Shown piece after piece: positions 22,836-34,383 of a stretch of DNA of 64,000 nt. The stretch is from positions 113,982,533 through 114,046,532 of the forward strand of contig JARDYH010000001.1 in NCBI GenBank assembly GCA_029215795.1, in the 5' to 3' direction. Position numbers and translations under genes: made by a program. This stretch comes from Anniella stebbinsi. Its lineage: Eukaryota; Chordata; Lepidosauria; Squamata; Anniellidae. The notes below the pieces were generated by a model that saw nothing but the letters and a program-made list of their open reading frames with translations, searched no databases and had not been told where the DNA came from. Positions within the stretch are counted from its first letter, which is position 1, and each line of letters starts with the position of its first letter.

Positions 22836-23814
22836 TACAATAGTTAGATCCAATAGTGCCCTTGTGTGGTGGCCACAATGCAGTCCTTCCGGGTCAAGCG
22901 TCCAAATGAGTGGAAACACTAGTCTTTGGACCGGGCATGATCTGTCCCTTTCAGAAACAAGCATTTCTACTCGTTCTGGCACTTATCCTCCAGCTGGTAG
23001 GGGCTTGTTGTGCCTTCCTCCCACGGAAAAGCATAATTGTCCTTATATTCCTTTTGCGATTTTCTTATGTACTTTTCTTTGAATATTGTATAGTTTACTT
23101 GATGTAATTCCATCACTTCTATGAACTACAGTTCTCTGTAGTCTCTGGCTCACCTGGTCAACAACAATACAGTTCTACTATATCGGTACATTACTGGTAC
23201 ATTTGTAGTTTTCTCTGCCATCTGGGTTGATCAGTGAACACTTAATTCAAACATGTGCTTCAGGTGCACATTCTATTATGAGCCACCACATTTTTGTAGT
23301 TTATACTGTATTACAGTCCAAGGCAAGGTGGGATCACTAACTCAGTAGCAAGAAGAATATGGCAATTCAAAAGCTGTGATTACCTTATCCACTCCTATTG
23401 CATACTCTTGGGTTATGTAATTTAAATTGATAGTTTTATTTCATTCTGAATGATTAGGGCAGATAGCAGTACATTAAAAAGGAATCTGAAATCTTGTTGA
23501 ATTTAAATTAAAATGCAGAGGGTGTGTGTGAACTCTTTCCCTGAGAATCCTGACAGAGATAAGCTTGCAGAGACCTTCCAAACGAGTTCTAATAAATCTA
23601 ACTATAACTTGCTGTAACCCATACCTGACAAGACTGATGTGTATGTAATACCTGGGCAGAGGAAATAAGGAATGTTCTAAAGAAGCATATGTGTCTCTAA
23701 GGGTGCATCCAGACTGGCAATTCTACACAGGATTAGATACAAAAAATTACACAAAAGATTTACGCAGTGTGTATTGCATTCAGTGATCTACCATTGTTTG
23801 TGTTCCACTTCTCT

Positions 23815-23910
23815 CAGTGTATGGTGCAATCCTTTGCACACCTATCTAGGGGAATGCCCCACTGAACATAGTAGCATTTACTTTTGAGTAAATCTGCATA
23901 GAATTCTGAA
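23815..23910. repeat. Family D palindromic repeat (gcaatcctatgca type)
   Basis: gtgcaatcctttgcacacct...gaatgccccactgaacatag...ttttgagtaaatctgcatag. The same family occurs at 24930, 29640, 43915, 44009, 47070, 53345 and 53645. A short fold-back element, typical of squamate genomes. Confidence 0.65.
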
Positions 23911-24332
23911 GTAACTTGTGCAAATATTTATCTGATTGGTCCAAACACTGAATTTTCTAGGTAATTGTCTCACTCCTCTTTTTACTGCAGGAGTGTTTCC
24001 CTGCAGTGCATATGCACCATGTTTCATAGGGAAGCTGCTAGTTTCATCTTTTAATTCCATTTTTATTAAGAAAAACATTCTGGAACATTAATTTATAATT
24101 CTGGTGGAGAAGGTATTTGTGTATAGCAAAAACATGGGCTTTTTTTTTTTTAACCAGAATGCTGAAGGACAAAGCTGAAATGAAATGCAGCAAGAGATCT
24201 TGTCTGGGAGAGGCTAATTTGGCTAGGCTTCTCAAACTAGATCTGTTAAAATTGACTCTATGTGGGTTATGGCCAATGATTTACAAGTTAGATGTGTATC
24301 TCTCTAGCAAATCGGTTGAAGCATCATGTAGG

Positions 24333-24495
24333 GTTAAGAACATAAAAAGAGCCATGCTGGATCAGACAAAGGGTCCATCTTGTTCAGTACTCTGTTCGCA
24401 CAGTGGCTAACCAGCTGTTGACCAGGAACCCACAAGCAAAACACAGGTGCAACAGCACCCTCCTGCTCATGTTCCTCAGCAACTGGGGTATATAG
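24333..24495 (+). repeat. Interspersed repeat, family E, copy 2
   Basis: aagaacataaaaagagccat, then gctggatcagacaaagggtc and ctgttcgcacagtggctaac, ending ctgctcatgttcctcagcaa. Same family as 16165 (opposite strand). Confidence 0.75.
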
Positions 24496-24499
24496 GCTT

Positions 24500-24880
24500 A
24501 CTGGATGTTGGAGAAATCCAGAACAGAATCAAGTGAGTTTAGATTTCTATGAATCCGACTTGTGGATTTTGAAGTAGACCAGTTTTAACTGAATTGCACA
24601 GATTTGGCAGATTTTTAAAAAAAATTCTGGAATTTTATGCAAATTTAGTCATAGAAAAATATGAGAGGGGGGCAAACACCCCATGGATTGAAAATGCATG
24701 TTCTTCCCATAGGCTAAAGCATGATTTGCCCATTTTTGCAGGTGCAAATTCGCACAAATGTTGGAAATGGGAAAAAATCCGATTCCGTCAATGAGTGTAC
24801 GATGGAATGAAAGGCATCTGACAATCCACAAGACACAGACAGAAAAGATTGTACAAAATCTGTACATCCCACTTGTATAT
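24500..24880. repeat. Probable hAT-related or similar old transposon fragment
   Basis: cagatttttaaaaaaaattc, ttcttcccataggctaaagc and aatccgattccgtcaatgag resemble the core modules of the TAGGGATG hAT family ('cccatagg', 'atccgat'). The ends are not definable. Confidence 0.4.
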
Positions 24881-24924
24881 TACGATATGAATAGCTAGTC
24901 TTAGTAATGATCACAAGTTGGATG

Positions 24925-25000
24925 CAGCTCAATCCTGTGCACATTAACTCAGGAGGAAGTCACACTCAGTTCAGTGGGACTTATTCCTTTCTAAGTGTGA
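24925..25000. repeat. Family D repeat, partial
   Basis: gctcaatcctgtgcacatta, then aactcaggaggaagtcacac and cagttcagtgggacttattc: one arm and centre of the palindromic family. Confidence 0.65.
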
Positions 25001-26429
25001 TACCATTAAAGCTTTGAAATATTTTATCTAAATTTTAGCATGTATTTAATACTTCTATTTCTTTATTCCACTGTAGCAATTACTCTATTAAATAAAAAGT
25101 AATGCTTTTACTTCTTTATCTGTACTTGAATTTGAACAGGAAGCATAATCAATACAATTTTATGTAAAAATGCAAGTATCATTATAATAATAAAGAGGCT
25201 AATAATAGATATATGAAATTCAGTGGTTGCATAGGAAATAATATGGCTTGAATTTTCCATCATTAGTGAAAATTACTGTTTGACTATAATTAAAATAGAT
25301 GGGTTAAAATGCTACCTTCGTTCAGCTTGATTTAATTAGTTGCAGCATTACAGCAATTCACATTGTCCTGGTAGAACCTAATATTTCTTGCTTTGAATTC
25401 ATTTGGTAGGAAGAGCGAACTTGGGTTTAACTTGCTTTATGTGGGAAGTATGCAAAAGACATCCCATTTCTTATTGTGTGCTTTGAAGTTGATATCTTTT
25501 TTAAAATTCTGGATGTAAGATTAAAGTTTAGTACTCAGAATACATAGGCTCAATTTAGGTTTTATGATCCCAGTCTTCCAGACAATGTTTCTGAGCCCAG
25601 GTGCATGCCACAAGCTCACAAAATCTCTTTTCCTTTTCTCTTCCCAGCTCATTCATAGGTACCCATCTCTACTTTCTGCTTTATTTTAAACCAAAGCTTG
25701 TGATATCTGAATCAGCAAACTATAGGGCAGTATCCAATATTACCACTGCACTTATCCTGTTTCTGTTGTACCAGCAGGACTCATCACTAGTGTAACAGGA
25801 AGCTAGCACTTCCTAAAGCAACCCCAGAAATGAGCATACACACTAGTTTTTGAAGACGGACAGGTCGGCAGAGCTCTCTTCTGCCAGCTCCACCAACCTT
25901 CCCCATTCTGGAAACAATTGTTTCAGCTTGTTTCCATTTGCCTCAGGACCCACTAGCACATGAGCAGCATTGCATACTCTCCATCCTTAGGACTGCTTCC
26001 AAGCAATGGTCTGGATAACTACTTCAGATTATTTTTTCAAATCATGGCTTGGAAGCGAGATTCTGATGTCATCACAAACAATGGTTAAAACAAACAAACA
26101 AACAAAGGAAGTGGTTATTCGAGCCTATGTTTAATAGGGGAGAAAGGAGCATGCAAGCATCCTGAGTCTCCAAACCATGGTTCTGGAGATTGGATTTATA
26201 CGGGTGATATTCTGGATTGAGCCATGGTCTCAATCAAACGAGTAATTTAAGTTTTATAAACTATACCAATAGTTCATGTATTCCATGATGGATGGTTACT
26301 TGGTTGAATGAAAGTATGGCGATTACAGGAACTTATGAGGTTGTAAGAGGTTTTAACCAAAAAAATATACTTTCAGAAGCATTTGTTGGGAGGTTAAATA
26401 AAAATGTGTATGTTTGCTTCCATCTACAG
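25000..26429. other. Intron sequence with no recognised element
   Basis: AT-rich, apparently unique sequence up to exon 5, with a short (AAAC)n run at about 26087-26105. Confidence 0.5.
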
Positions 26430-26530
26430 TATTACAGCCGCCACTGCAACTTTCTCCTGTGGAGCTCGTATTTCAGTATAATTTTAGAGGTATCAGCTTG
26501 GGTGTTATAAGTGACAGCAGTAACATAAGG
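26430..26530 (+). CDS. CFAP47: CFAP47 exon 5
   Basis: Acceptor ttccatctacag at 26429 and donor AGG|gtaggt at 26531. 101 nt: two bases complete a split Val codon, then 33 codons, phase 0 end. It reads LQPPLQLSPVELVFQYNFRG, the typical opening of an ASH domain (P.L.LSP..L.F). An AG 8 nt downstream (tattacag) would give a wrong phase, so the upstream AG was chosen. An open frame at 26292-26510 in another frame is a shadow. Confidence 0.92.
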
Positions 26531-28360
26531 GTAGGTATATTGTAGAGATGAGTGGATTCCTCATCTCTCTAACTTCTGCTTCACCATTATGCTATGGTTC
26601 AGTTATGCTTGCATTCCATTCTGGTTGTCTTCAAGGAAGAAAGGAGAAATTCAGGATGTTGATAACAGGTTTTCTACATGTACCTTCACACTGTTTACTG
26701 CACATCTTCTCCCTTTGAATTACATTCATTTTGCCTTTTCTGCATGAGCAGAATATATATATGCAAGAATAGTATTTCTGAACACGTAAAGAAAAGAAGA
26801 TAGTATACAGTAAATAATATCAAATTAAAAATGATAGAAATTCTGCTTGCAGGTTTAAAATCTAAGTAAACCGATATATGAGGAAAAGGTTAGGATGAAG
26901 AGGAAAAGAATCATTTGTATCATTTGTTTATCATTACATGAATGAGCATGTGTGAGCTTGTAGCTCACATGTCTCCCCCCTCCCCTCCTTCCACCTGGCA
27001 ATGCTAGAAGATCGGAAGCTTTTGCTTCCATTTTTTTTTCTAACTGTAGGTTGTTGTTTTATCTAAACCCAAACAGTCTGTAGTTAGTCATAACTACAGT
27101 TTATGAAGTTGGCTTGTTTCAATACACCATAATTTAAGATTAAGCACAGGTTAGGGTTTGTTCAGGAAACTGAACTAATTCCAAAAATATTAATCTGGAA
27201 ATAACTATGAATTCTGACATCAGTGTTGCTTCACTAAAATGTTAATTCAGAACCCCAAAATCTGGGGTGAAATTCCATTGGGCAGAATTTTGTAAGTAAC
27301 CCGAGTAGATACACTTTTGAAGCTATCATTCTTTTTATATTGAAGTGTTTATCTTATACTTGCTTAACAATGTATGCATGCTTTCCCCTCCCCCAGAAAA
27401 GGCTCCCAGGCCAGCCTTGCACTTTCACTATTAGCAAGTCATGCCAGCAGTGGAAGAAGTGTTGATGAAAGTAAATAAACCCCCATGGGGATATTCTTTT
27501 GTAAGATGTGGGTGCCTGTGATGGATGGTAAATTATGGTTGGCTAGGAATTTTTTCATCAGAACTCCTAAAACCTTGGCCCTGGCCCTGGCATGCATCAT
27601 AGAAAGATCATAAATGTATCACTATTAGTTGATATCCAGACATACAAAGTTCACTGGGCAGTGATTCTAAGGCATTAAGGATTCAATTATATCCAGAGAG
27701 CAGCTTCCAAAGTCAGAGGCTGCCAAGTATCCAATGCAGGGAGGGAGGAGAGCAGCGGCTCTGCGCTCCAACTACCCTGCATTTCTTCTAGACAAGCTTG
27801 ACTAGCAGTGGTACCTCAGAGGGGGAGGAAAAGAGGCTGGGACAGCCATAAGAAATGTGTAACACAGCCACCTGGGTCTCCTCTCATCGCTGCCCCGAGA
27901 AATGCCCCGTTTTCCCCATCTCTGTGCTCTGTTTCCTGGCTCAGAGCCAGGAAACTGGACTATCCTATGTCTCTCCCCACCAATGATGTCTGGTGGGCAT
28001 AGGATTGCTCTCTTAATTGAAAGGATTTCTGCAATTCACATTTATGTTATTATTTGGCCTTTGAATATCAACCAGTTGTGTTATTTACTTATGTAGTTTG
28101 GTTGTTAGATACAGATATTTCTGTATTTATTTGGGTTCTGCTCAAAACTACTACCAAACCATATATTTTGTATTTGCCACTGTCCAATTCTAATGATATT
28201 ATCCTTGCTCTGTATTGCATTTCAGCAACACTCCTAAAGTTTTGGGAAAATATGCTTGAAATTTGGGAATGGGACATGGACCTTTTGAACTCATGGAAGT
28301 CCATCTTGTTACAGTAATGAAACTGATGATGCCGCTGGTTTTCTTCATATTCTTTTACAG
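26531..28360. other. Intron sequence with no recognised element
   Basis: No repeat family identified. A GC-richer stretch at 27690-27990 has overlapping short open frames without domain signatures. Confidence 0.45.
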
Positions 28361-28520
28361 AAGCTGCAACTGAACAATATCTCAAAGAAACAGATTACAT
28401 GGCGATTTGATCTTGATGCTGCAGGCAAAGCAGTAGATGATGGTGTTTTCAAATTTAGTTTACATTCTGGGGTTCTCTATCCAGGGCAATATACAGTTGT
28501 TACTATATGCTTCTGCCCAT
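28361..28520 (+). CDS. CFAP47: CFAP47 exon 6 (ASH domain)
   Basis: Acceptor ttcttttacag at 28360 and donor CCAT|gtaagt at 28521. 160 nt, starts in phase 0 and leaves one base. KLQLNNISKKQITWRFDLDA is the strand pair where ASH domains carry L.N.......W.....; FKFSLHSGVLYPGQYTVVTI is the 'G.L.PG....V...F.P' signature. It joins directly to the exon at 34188. Confidence 0.95.
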
Positions 28521-28640
28521 GTAAGTATTTTTTCTGACTTAGTCTGCTCTACATAAATGTTTGAAAATAATTTCGCATATTTAAGATTCTGTCTTTGGCA
28601 GGGTTTTATAAAAGTTTTATTACGAAAAGCAAGGATGCAA

Positions 28641-29050
28641 GAGACCCAGTCACACTTCATGGCAGCAATTCCTGGGTTGTTTAACCCAGGAATTGTGGGG
28701 ATGAGCGGAGTGCACAAATCGCATGCTCATTGTTTCCTCTTTTAATTAACAACTCAGGAAAACCCCATTCCTGGGTTGTTTCATGACATGTGAACCTGGT
28801 CATTCTGGGTTTTTTAGGGGTTAAACAACCCCAGAGTTAATCCAACAACAAACCATAGACAATTGTTGCGTTAACTCTGGGTTGTTTAATCCCTAAACAA
28901 CCCAGAGTTCCTGGGTTTGTACATCACAAGACAATGGTTATTAATAAAAAGCGGAAATGATGAGCTCACAGCTTGCACACTCCATGCATCCATGCAATTC
29001 CTGAGTTAAATAAGCCAGGAATTGCTGCCATAACGTGTGAACCATCTCAC
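28641..29050. mobile_element. Fold-back MITE with tcacac ends (about 400 bp)
   Basis: Left arm tcacacttcatggcagcaat, right arm (inverted) aattgctgccataacgtgtg. Internally, repeated complementary blocks such as cctgggttgtttaaccc and taaacaacccagagtt. It lies 120 bp downstream of exon 6. No coding capacity; the TSD is unclear. Confidence 0.75.
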
Positions 29051-30266
29051 TTTCTTTCTTCTTAGGTTTTTGATGAAATTATTGATTCTATTTAAAATAA
29101 ATGCAAACAATTTAACTTGAATATTTAAAGTAGAGGAAGATAAATATTATAAATTCCTTATGTATAAAATATCACGTGCTAGCGAGCTTGATTTGATGCT
29201 GAACAAAATTGAGCTTCTTGATGATCAGATATCAGAATAATAATAATTGCTACTGTTCATTGTCTTCTGAAAGATGTATTTGCAATGGGTACTCCATTCT
29301 TTCATAATCTTGGGAGAGAAGACATCCATTTTTACTTTGAAAAGCTTCAAAGAAATTATTTAGTTTTGAGAGTTTTTCTCTGAGCTCAGGGGCAAACATT
29401 GAGCTTGCTCTGGAAAAGTGTCTGAAAACTATTCTAGGTTATGGAGTTTTCCTTTGTGTTGCTGCAAAATCAGTGGTATCTTTCTCCAGCCCCAAGCACA
29501 GCACTGAGTTGCTTTTTCCTTGTCAATCCCGGAAATGTTGCTAGGGAAATAACTATGGAACATATATGTTTTTTTCTGTGAGAAGACCAGACATTTTTGA
29601 AGGGTATTGAGTAGTTTTAATTCAGGCATGCTAAAAATAAGCCACACTGAACATAGTGGGAATTACTTCTAAATACACATCCATAGGATTGAGCTGTCAA
29701 AGTCATAGCAAACTTGGGTTATACAAACCAAGTGAAATTAAATGTATCTTGAGTGAAATGAATTCTGATTTATTTCTAAACTTCAGTGAACAGATGTTCC
29801 TACCACAGTTATCTCTATTATAGGCAAATCTTTCCAACCTTGTTGGCACTAGAGAGGATCAAATGGTCAAAAGGACACAATCTAATCATTTGCCTCTGGT
29901 GGTGGTCCTTCCAGGTTTTTAATTGAAGCAAATTATATAATTGGGGTGGGGGAAGATTGTACTGTAGTGGATAGCATATTTCCTTTTTACTCTTCAGAAT
30001 ATATTTTACCCTTTTTAATTCACCTCAAATCATCCCCAAAAGCTCTCTTTGTGAATTTAAAATTGATATTTATGTCCGTGATACAGCAATAACCCAACAT
30101 AAATGTAGCTCAGAGGATTGGATACTGTCTATGCAGCAGATTCTTGAACATTTTTGGCACTTCAAAACCAATCTGGAAGCATTATTGGAAAAGGCTGATA
30201 TGCTTTGGACCATCCTATGAAAACATACAGAGCATGTCATGCACACTGCACAGTGCATGCTATGAC

Positions 30267-30476
30267 TAGATCTACACCAAACAGGATATAGCGGTATAAA
30301 GGCAGTATATAAAAGGCAGGAACCGCACCAAGCAGGATATAGCGGTATATGGTATGTATCAATGGGCCCCAACATTTAGTTGTCAGTGCACTTCAATACT
30401 GCTATAAAGCAGTAGTGTGACTCCTGCCTTTTATATACACCTTTCATACCTCTATATCCTGCCTGGTGTAGATCTG
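30267..30476. mobile_element. Fold-back MITE, family C, copy 1
   Basis: agatctacaccaaacaggat at left, atatcctgcctggtgtagat at right. The centre includes atgggccccaacat and ctataaagcagtagtgtgac. Related to the copies at 56219 and 58455 by the 'ttggggcccaggacaca' type centre and the gtgtagat ends. Confidence 0.75.
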
Positions 30477-31479
30477 GCTTATGTGTACTTCTTCAAAGTA
30501 ATGAGTTATAACTAAAGTAGTTATTTCTGACTTTGTTCTGAAAGTAGATCCCGTAATTAACAATAGACACGCAGCTATCTAAGAAAGATAATGAAGAACA
30601 TTTATGTGCAGCAGCGAAGTTTTTAAAGCAGTTCAGTACCCATTGTCTTCAATGAAACATAATTGGAAGTCTTATAGCCACTGCGATCTAGTCCTATAGA
30701 TTCATTCAGAATCGTAACACTTTCCTAAAATATGATGATCTAATATGTTTACTCCAATGAGCTCAAAAAGGGCTGGATTTCCACAGGGATTGTGGAAATC
30801 CCTGTGGAAATGTAGGGGTGGGTATGGAGGGATGGCAATCCCTACTGTAGGAAGAAATGTAGGGGTGGGTATGGAGCAGCAGGAGGAGATTGGATAGAGT
30901 TTCAACTGACATCTTAACGTTTCATTATCAACTGCTCTCAACCATACATTGAATCAAGTCATTCAGTTGGCCCAACTTCTGGTTGCTTTAGACTCTTTTT
31001 TGTTAGAAGTTCAGGGTCCTTGTTGGTCCATACTGTGGGTGTGTGTTTTACTTCACGAACACATGTATTTCTGTCTGGGTACCTATGGAATCCTCTTAGC
31101 ATGTAGAAATCACTACCTTATTTTGGGGTGGCCTCATTTCACTACCAAACTCATAGGCACTCAACCACCTGCATTTGCTATTAAAGTGAGTAATTTGTCT
31201 CTATGAGAATTACTAAGTCCAAGCTTTATAAAAATCAAGTTTGCATTTTCATGATATGATTTTACATTGTTGTATAACTAGATATATTAATTCATTTAAG
31301 AAATACAGTACTGTGCAAAAGTCTTAGGCCACTTGGAAAAATGCAAATTAAAGCCATTTATCTGAGCAGTAAGTGTTTATTTGTTCCAAAAACACTATAT
31401 AACATGGAAATAAACACAAAGAAATATTAATACAGTGAAAAGTTTTTAAAAAACTTCTTGTGTCAGTATTTTGTGTGGC

Positions 31480-31910
31480 CTTCCTTAGAATGCAAAACTG
31501 AAGCAATTCGTTTTGGTACTCTGTTGTATAATTTTTTCAAGTAGTCCTGTGATAAATTCTTCCAAGCTTCTTGCAGGATTTGCCATACCTCTTCTTTTGA
31601 CTTCAGTTGCTTTTTATTCTTTTCCCTGTCCCACACAGCTTCAGTTATGTTGAGGTCAGGGCTCTGAGGTAGTTAATCTAATACTGTCAGTGTTCCATCT
31701 CCAGATTTTCACTCTAACTAGGTCTTAATCGTGTTTATTGAGTGTTTGGGGTTGTTATCATGCTGAAAGATAACGTTTTTCCAGTCAGTTGTTTTCCTGA
31801 AGGTGTAGCATGATGACTCAAGATCAGTTTATATTTCTCAGCATTCATAATTCCATCAGTTTTGACCAGATCCCCTACACCATTGGCTGAAAGGCAACTA
31901 TGGCCCTTTC
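31480..31910 (-). pseudogene. Tc1 transposase, C-terminal part, inactivated
   Basis: The minus-strand translation shows SANGVGDLVKTDGIMNAEKY, then NVIFQHDNNPKHSINTIKT (second catalytic Asp), several stops near 31670-31730, then PQSPDLNITEAVWDREKNKK with the third acidic residue (Glu) of the DDE triad, ending KEGHTKY. The N-terminal DNA-binding half and first Asp are missing or lost to the inserts. Non-functional. Confidence 0.85.
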
Positions 31911-31911
31911 C

Positions 31912-32032
31912 ACGCCAGGCTTTTTGCCTGGGATGGCCTCTGGCTGTTCCCTGTGCGCCGATGGTGTGTATTAGGTACTTCCGGGATTGCCCTCCTGCCC
32001 TCCCTCTACACCCCTATGGTGTAGAAAGGGCC
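31912..32032. mobile_element. Small fold-back element nested in the Tc1
   Basis: Inverted ends ggccctttccacgcc and, on the right, ggtgtagaaagggcc. About 120 bp, GC-richer than the host Tc1. Confidence 0.65.
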
Positions 32033-32048
32033 TGTGTTAGCTTAGCCA

Positions 32049-32237
32049 TTTCCAAACCTCTTCTCAAGGCACCCCAGCCATTCCATGTAGTTTCATTCCA
32101 TGTATTGTATTTGTTAATTTCCAATATTAGCACACCTGGTTCAACTAATCAGTAGCTCATTAAGTTGAATCCGGTGTGCTGGTGGTGGAATTTTACTAAT
32201 GCAGTACATGGGGTGCCTCAAGGAGAGGTTTGGGAAA
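32049..32237. mobile_element. Second fold-back element nested in the Tc1
   Basis: Left arm tttccaaacctcttctcaag, right arm inverted gcctcaaggagaggtttggg, with inner complementary blocks (ccatgtagt / gcagtacatgg; aaccaggtg-type / tccggtgtgct). No coding capacity. Confidence 0.7.
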
Positions 32238-32559
32238 CAAACCTGTGTTCTTCTAGCTATTTGGAAAACCTTTTAATTGTATGAATGCTTATTTGTATTA
32301 GTGTTTTTCTGAGCAAATAAACATTTAATACCCAGATAATAACTTTAAACATAATTTTCTTGGATAGCCTAAGACTTTTGAACAGTACTGTATATGCAAG
32401 TAATATAATTGTATTGAGAATGAAAGTTTTCCAATGATAAATGCTTTTAGGCATTTTGACAGTCACAAATGGAATAAAAAAATTAAGTAGTTCAGAAACC
32501 TTTGGAAACTCACTAAGTGAAAGGCACATATGGAATGTTATGGATTTCTAACTTCTAGT

Positions 32560-32645
32560 TCAGCCTTCCCTAAACTGGTGCCCTCCCGATGTGTTGGACT
32601 ACAACTCCAAGCATCCTCAGCCATCAGGTTGAGGAGGCTATTCTA
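32560..32645 (+). repeat. Interspersed repeat fragment (tggactacaactcc type)
   Basis: ccctaaactggtgccctccc, then gatgtgttggactacaactc and caagcatcctcagccatcag. A related fragment is at 39905-39990. Short pieces of a common squamate fold-back family. Confidence 0.6.
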
Positions 32646-32649
32646 GTTC

Positions 32650-34187
32650 TTCGTAGGATTGCTGACTCTGAACTCAGAACTGTTTAGACTGTCCTGTCAG
32701 ACCCTCCCTTCAGCAAAAAGATCTAATTTCTGTTCTCACCTTTATCAATAACAAGCGGGGCTAGATAGCAAAGGCCTCTGGCTGTTTTTGTGGGGAAATA
32801 GTGGGCTTGTTATAGATTTTTCTTGTTCTGTGATTTTGCTCTAAGATACAGCAAGTTGATAACTTTTTTTCTCTAGAAACTCTTTATTGCAAGAGATTAA
32901 CACTTTCCCTGAAAACACTGAAAATCCATTTAAAAATACTTCATTTAAACATTTCATGGATTAGTGCGGTGGGTGGGGCAGATCCATTAAAACACGTTGC
33001 AAGACAAGTCGGGATGTGAAGTTACACAGCTGTCTTTACAGGTTTCTAAAAGATCCAAGTTATATTACAGTTAACATCTGAAGTTTAGGATTCCTCTCCC
33101 ACTAGAACCTTTATCTGGGGATAAAGATTCTACAAAGTGAAATAGGGTCTTAACACTTTCCCTGCTTACTTTTAAGATTTTCTATTATTTTACCTTGGAA
33201 AAGTTAGTAATAAAAAGACATAGGGATAGAAAAGAAGATAACATCACAAGGTAGTGTGTTGGGAAGAATTTGATGAGGTGTATGCTTAATATCTAAAGTT
33301 ATTCTATCAAGATTAGGATAAGCAAGTCAACTCGTAAACCAGTCATTCGATAACTCCACAAAAAAATACTACACCTCCTTTTTCATTTCTTTTTTAACTA
33401 GCCTGCCCATCCATACATAATGATATTAATAATTTTAATGTCTACTTTTGGATTTCGATTTTTTCTTTCTAGTGTCATGAGTTGTCCATTGCTCGTGCAC
33501 CTTCAGGTTAAACATTAGCATTTTTGATTCTGCCATATAAGAGATCAGTGCATTTAGGATGTGTTAGGTTATCATTGCTGGGCAAAATGTCATTACAGCA
33601 TCAGGAATATACAGTTCCAACAGCACAGGAACTGGCAGCATTCAAAATCTGTGCCTACATGAATGATACATGTCTGGTTTAATAACTTGAGTAAAGAGAT
33701 AAAAGGCAAAGGAACTTCGAAGAGCAGCAGAGTCCTCCTCTTAATTTAGTGTTTCATTGACAACCATAACAAGAATGCATAGTTTCTTTTTCCCTATAAA
33801 TCTTTGTAGCTCATGGCATCCCTACAGAACAGGCGACAATGTTGTTTATGCTATTATAGGTAAGCTTCAGGGAGGTGATACATGTAACCAGGAACACAAT
33901 TGGAGATGTGTTTTTGAAATACTGCATGTGATTTGGCTATTGGATTTCACACATTATTGGGTTGTATGACTTAGTAAAATTCATAGCATTGCTTTTAAAA
34001 ATAATTTTATAGAAAAAATTGTTAAATCTAGTTAGAAATACTACTGAGTTCTGTCGGCTGTCCTCATGCCGCAGCTTGGTTTTCAAAAAAAAGTAGTATG
34101 TTTCATTTTTAAGAATTTAGTCTAGCCTTTTACTTAAAGAAACACTTCATTTATGTTAATATGGCTGACTATTAAATTTTTCTCCAG
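32650..34187. other. Intron sequence before exon 7, with one exon-like decoy
   Basis: Apparently unique AT-rich sequence. At 33810-33859 a segment with good splice borders (tctttgtag| and TATAG|gtaagc) lies out of phase with the gene and ends in an in-frame stop if included (see findings). Confidence 0.5.
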
Positions 34188-34383
34188 GTTGGCCTGGAAC
34201 ATACATGGCTCAAGTGCCAGTGTTTTTGAATGATGAGATAATTGTTTACAGATTGGTCAGTTTATCTGGGGCTGTAAAGTCACCCAAGATCAACTTTGAA
34301 CCTCAGCTTTTGATACTGACTCCTGTTCCTCTCAGTGTGAAAACAGGAACAGATGTCTGCATAATTCCCCAGGATTATCTCAG
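34188..34383 (+). CDS. CFAP47: CFAP47 exon 7
   Basis: Acceptor attaaatttttctccag at 34187 and donor CTCAG|gtaaat at 34384. 196 nt: two bases complete a split Cys codon, 64 codons follow, and two bases are left. It reads WPGTYMAQVPVFLNDEIIVY, the closing strand of the ASH domain (G.Y....P.FLND), then a linker to INFEPQLLILTPVPLSVKTG, the opening of the next domain. It ends with ...CIIPQDYLR. Confidence 0.95.

Larger units (their letters stand above)
31306..32390 (-). mobile_element. Tc1/mariner element, dead, carrying two inserts
   Basis: Inverted ends CAGTACTGTGCAAAAGTCTT and AAGACTTTTGAACAGTACTG, both flanked by TA (31304-31305, 32391-32392), the Tc1/mariner target. The left side carries transposase remnants on the minus strand. 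Two fold-back elements (31912-32032 and 32049-32237) interrupt the coding part. Confidence 0.9.

Noticed and set aside
33757..33969. Open frame containing SSWHPYRTGDNVVYAIIG taken as a CFAP47 exon
   Set aside because: In that frame it does not fit the phase left by exon 6, whereas exon 6 joins exon 34188 perfectly (CPC|WPGTYMAQ). Kept only as a possible poison exon.
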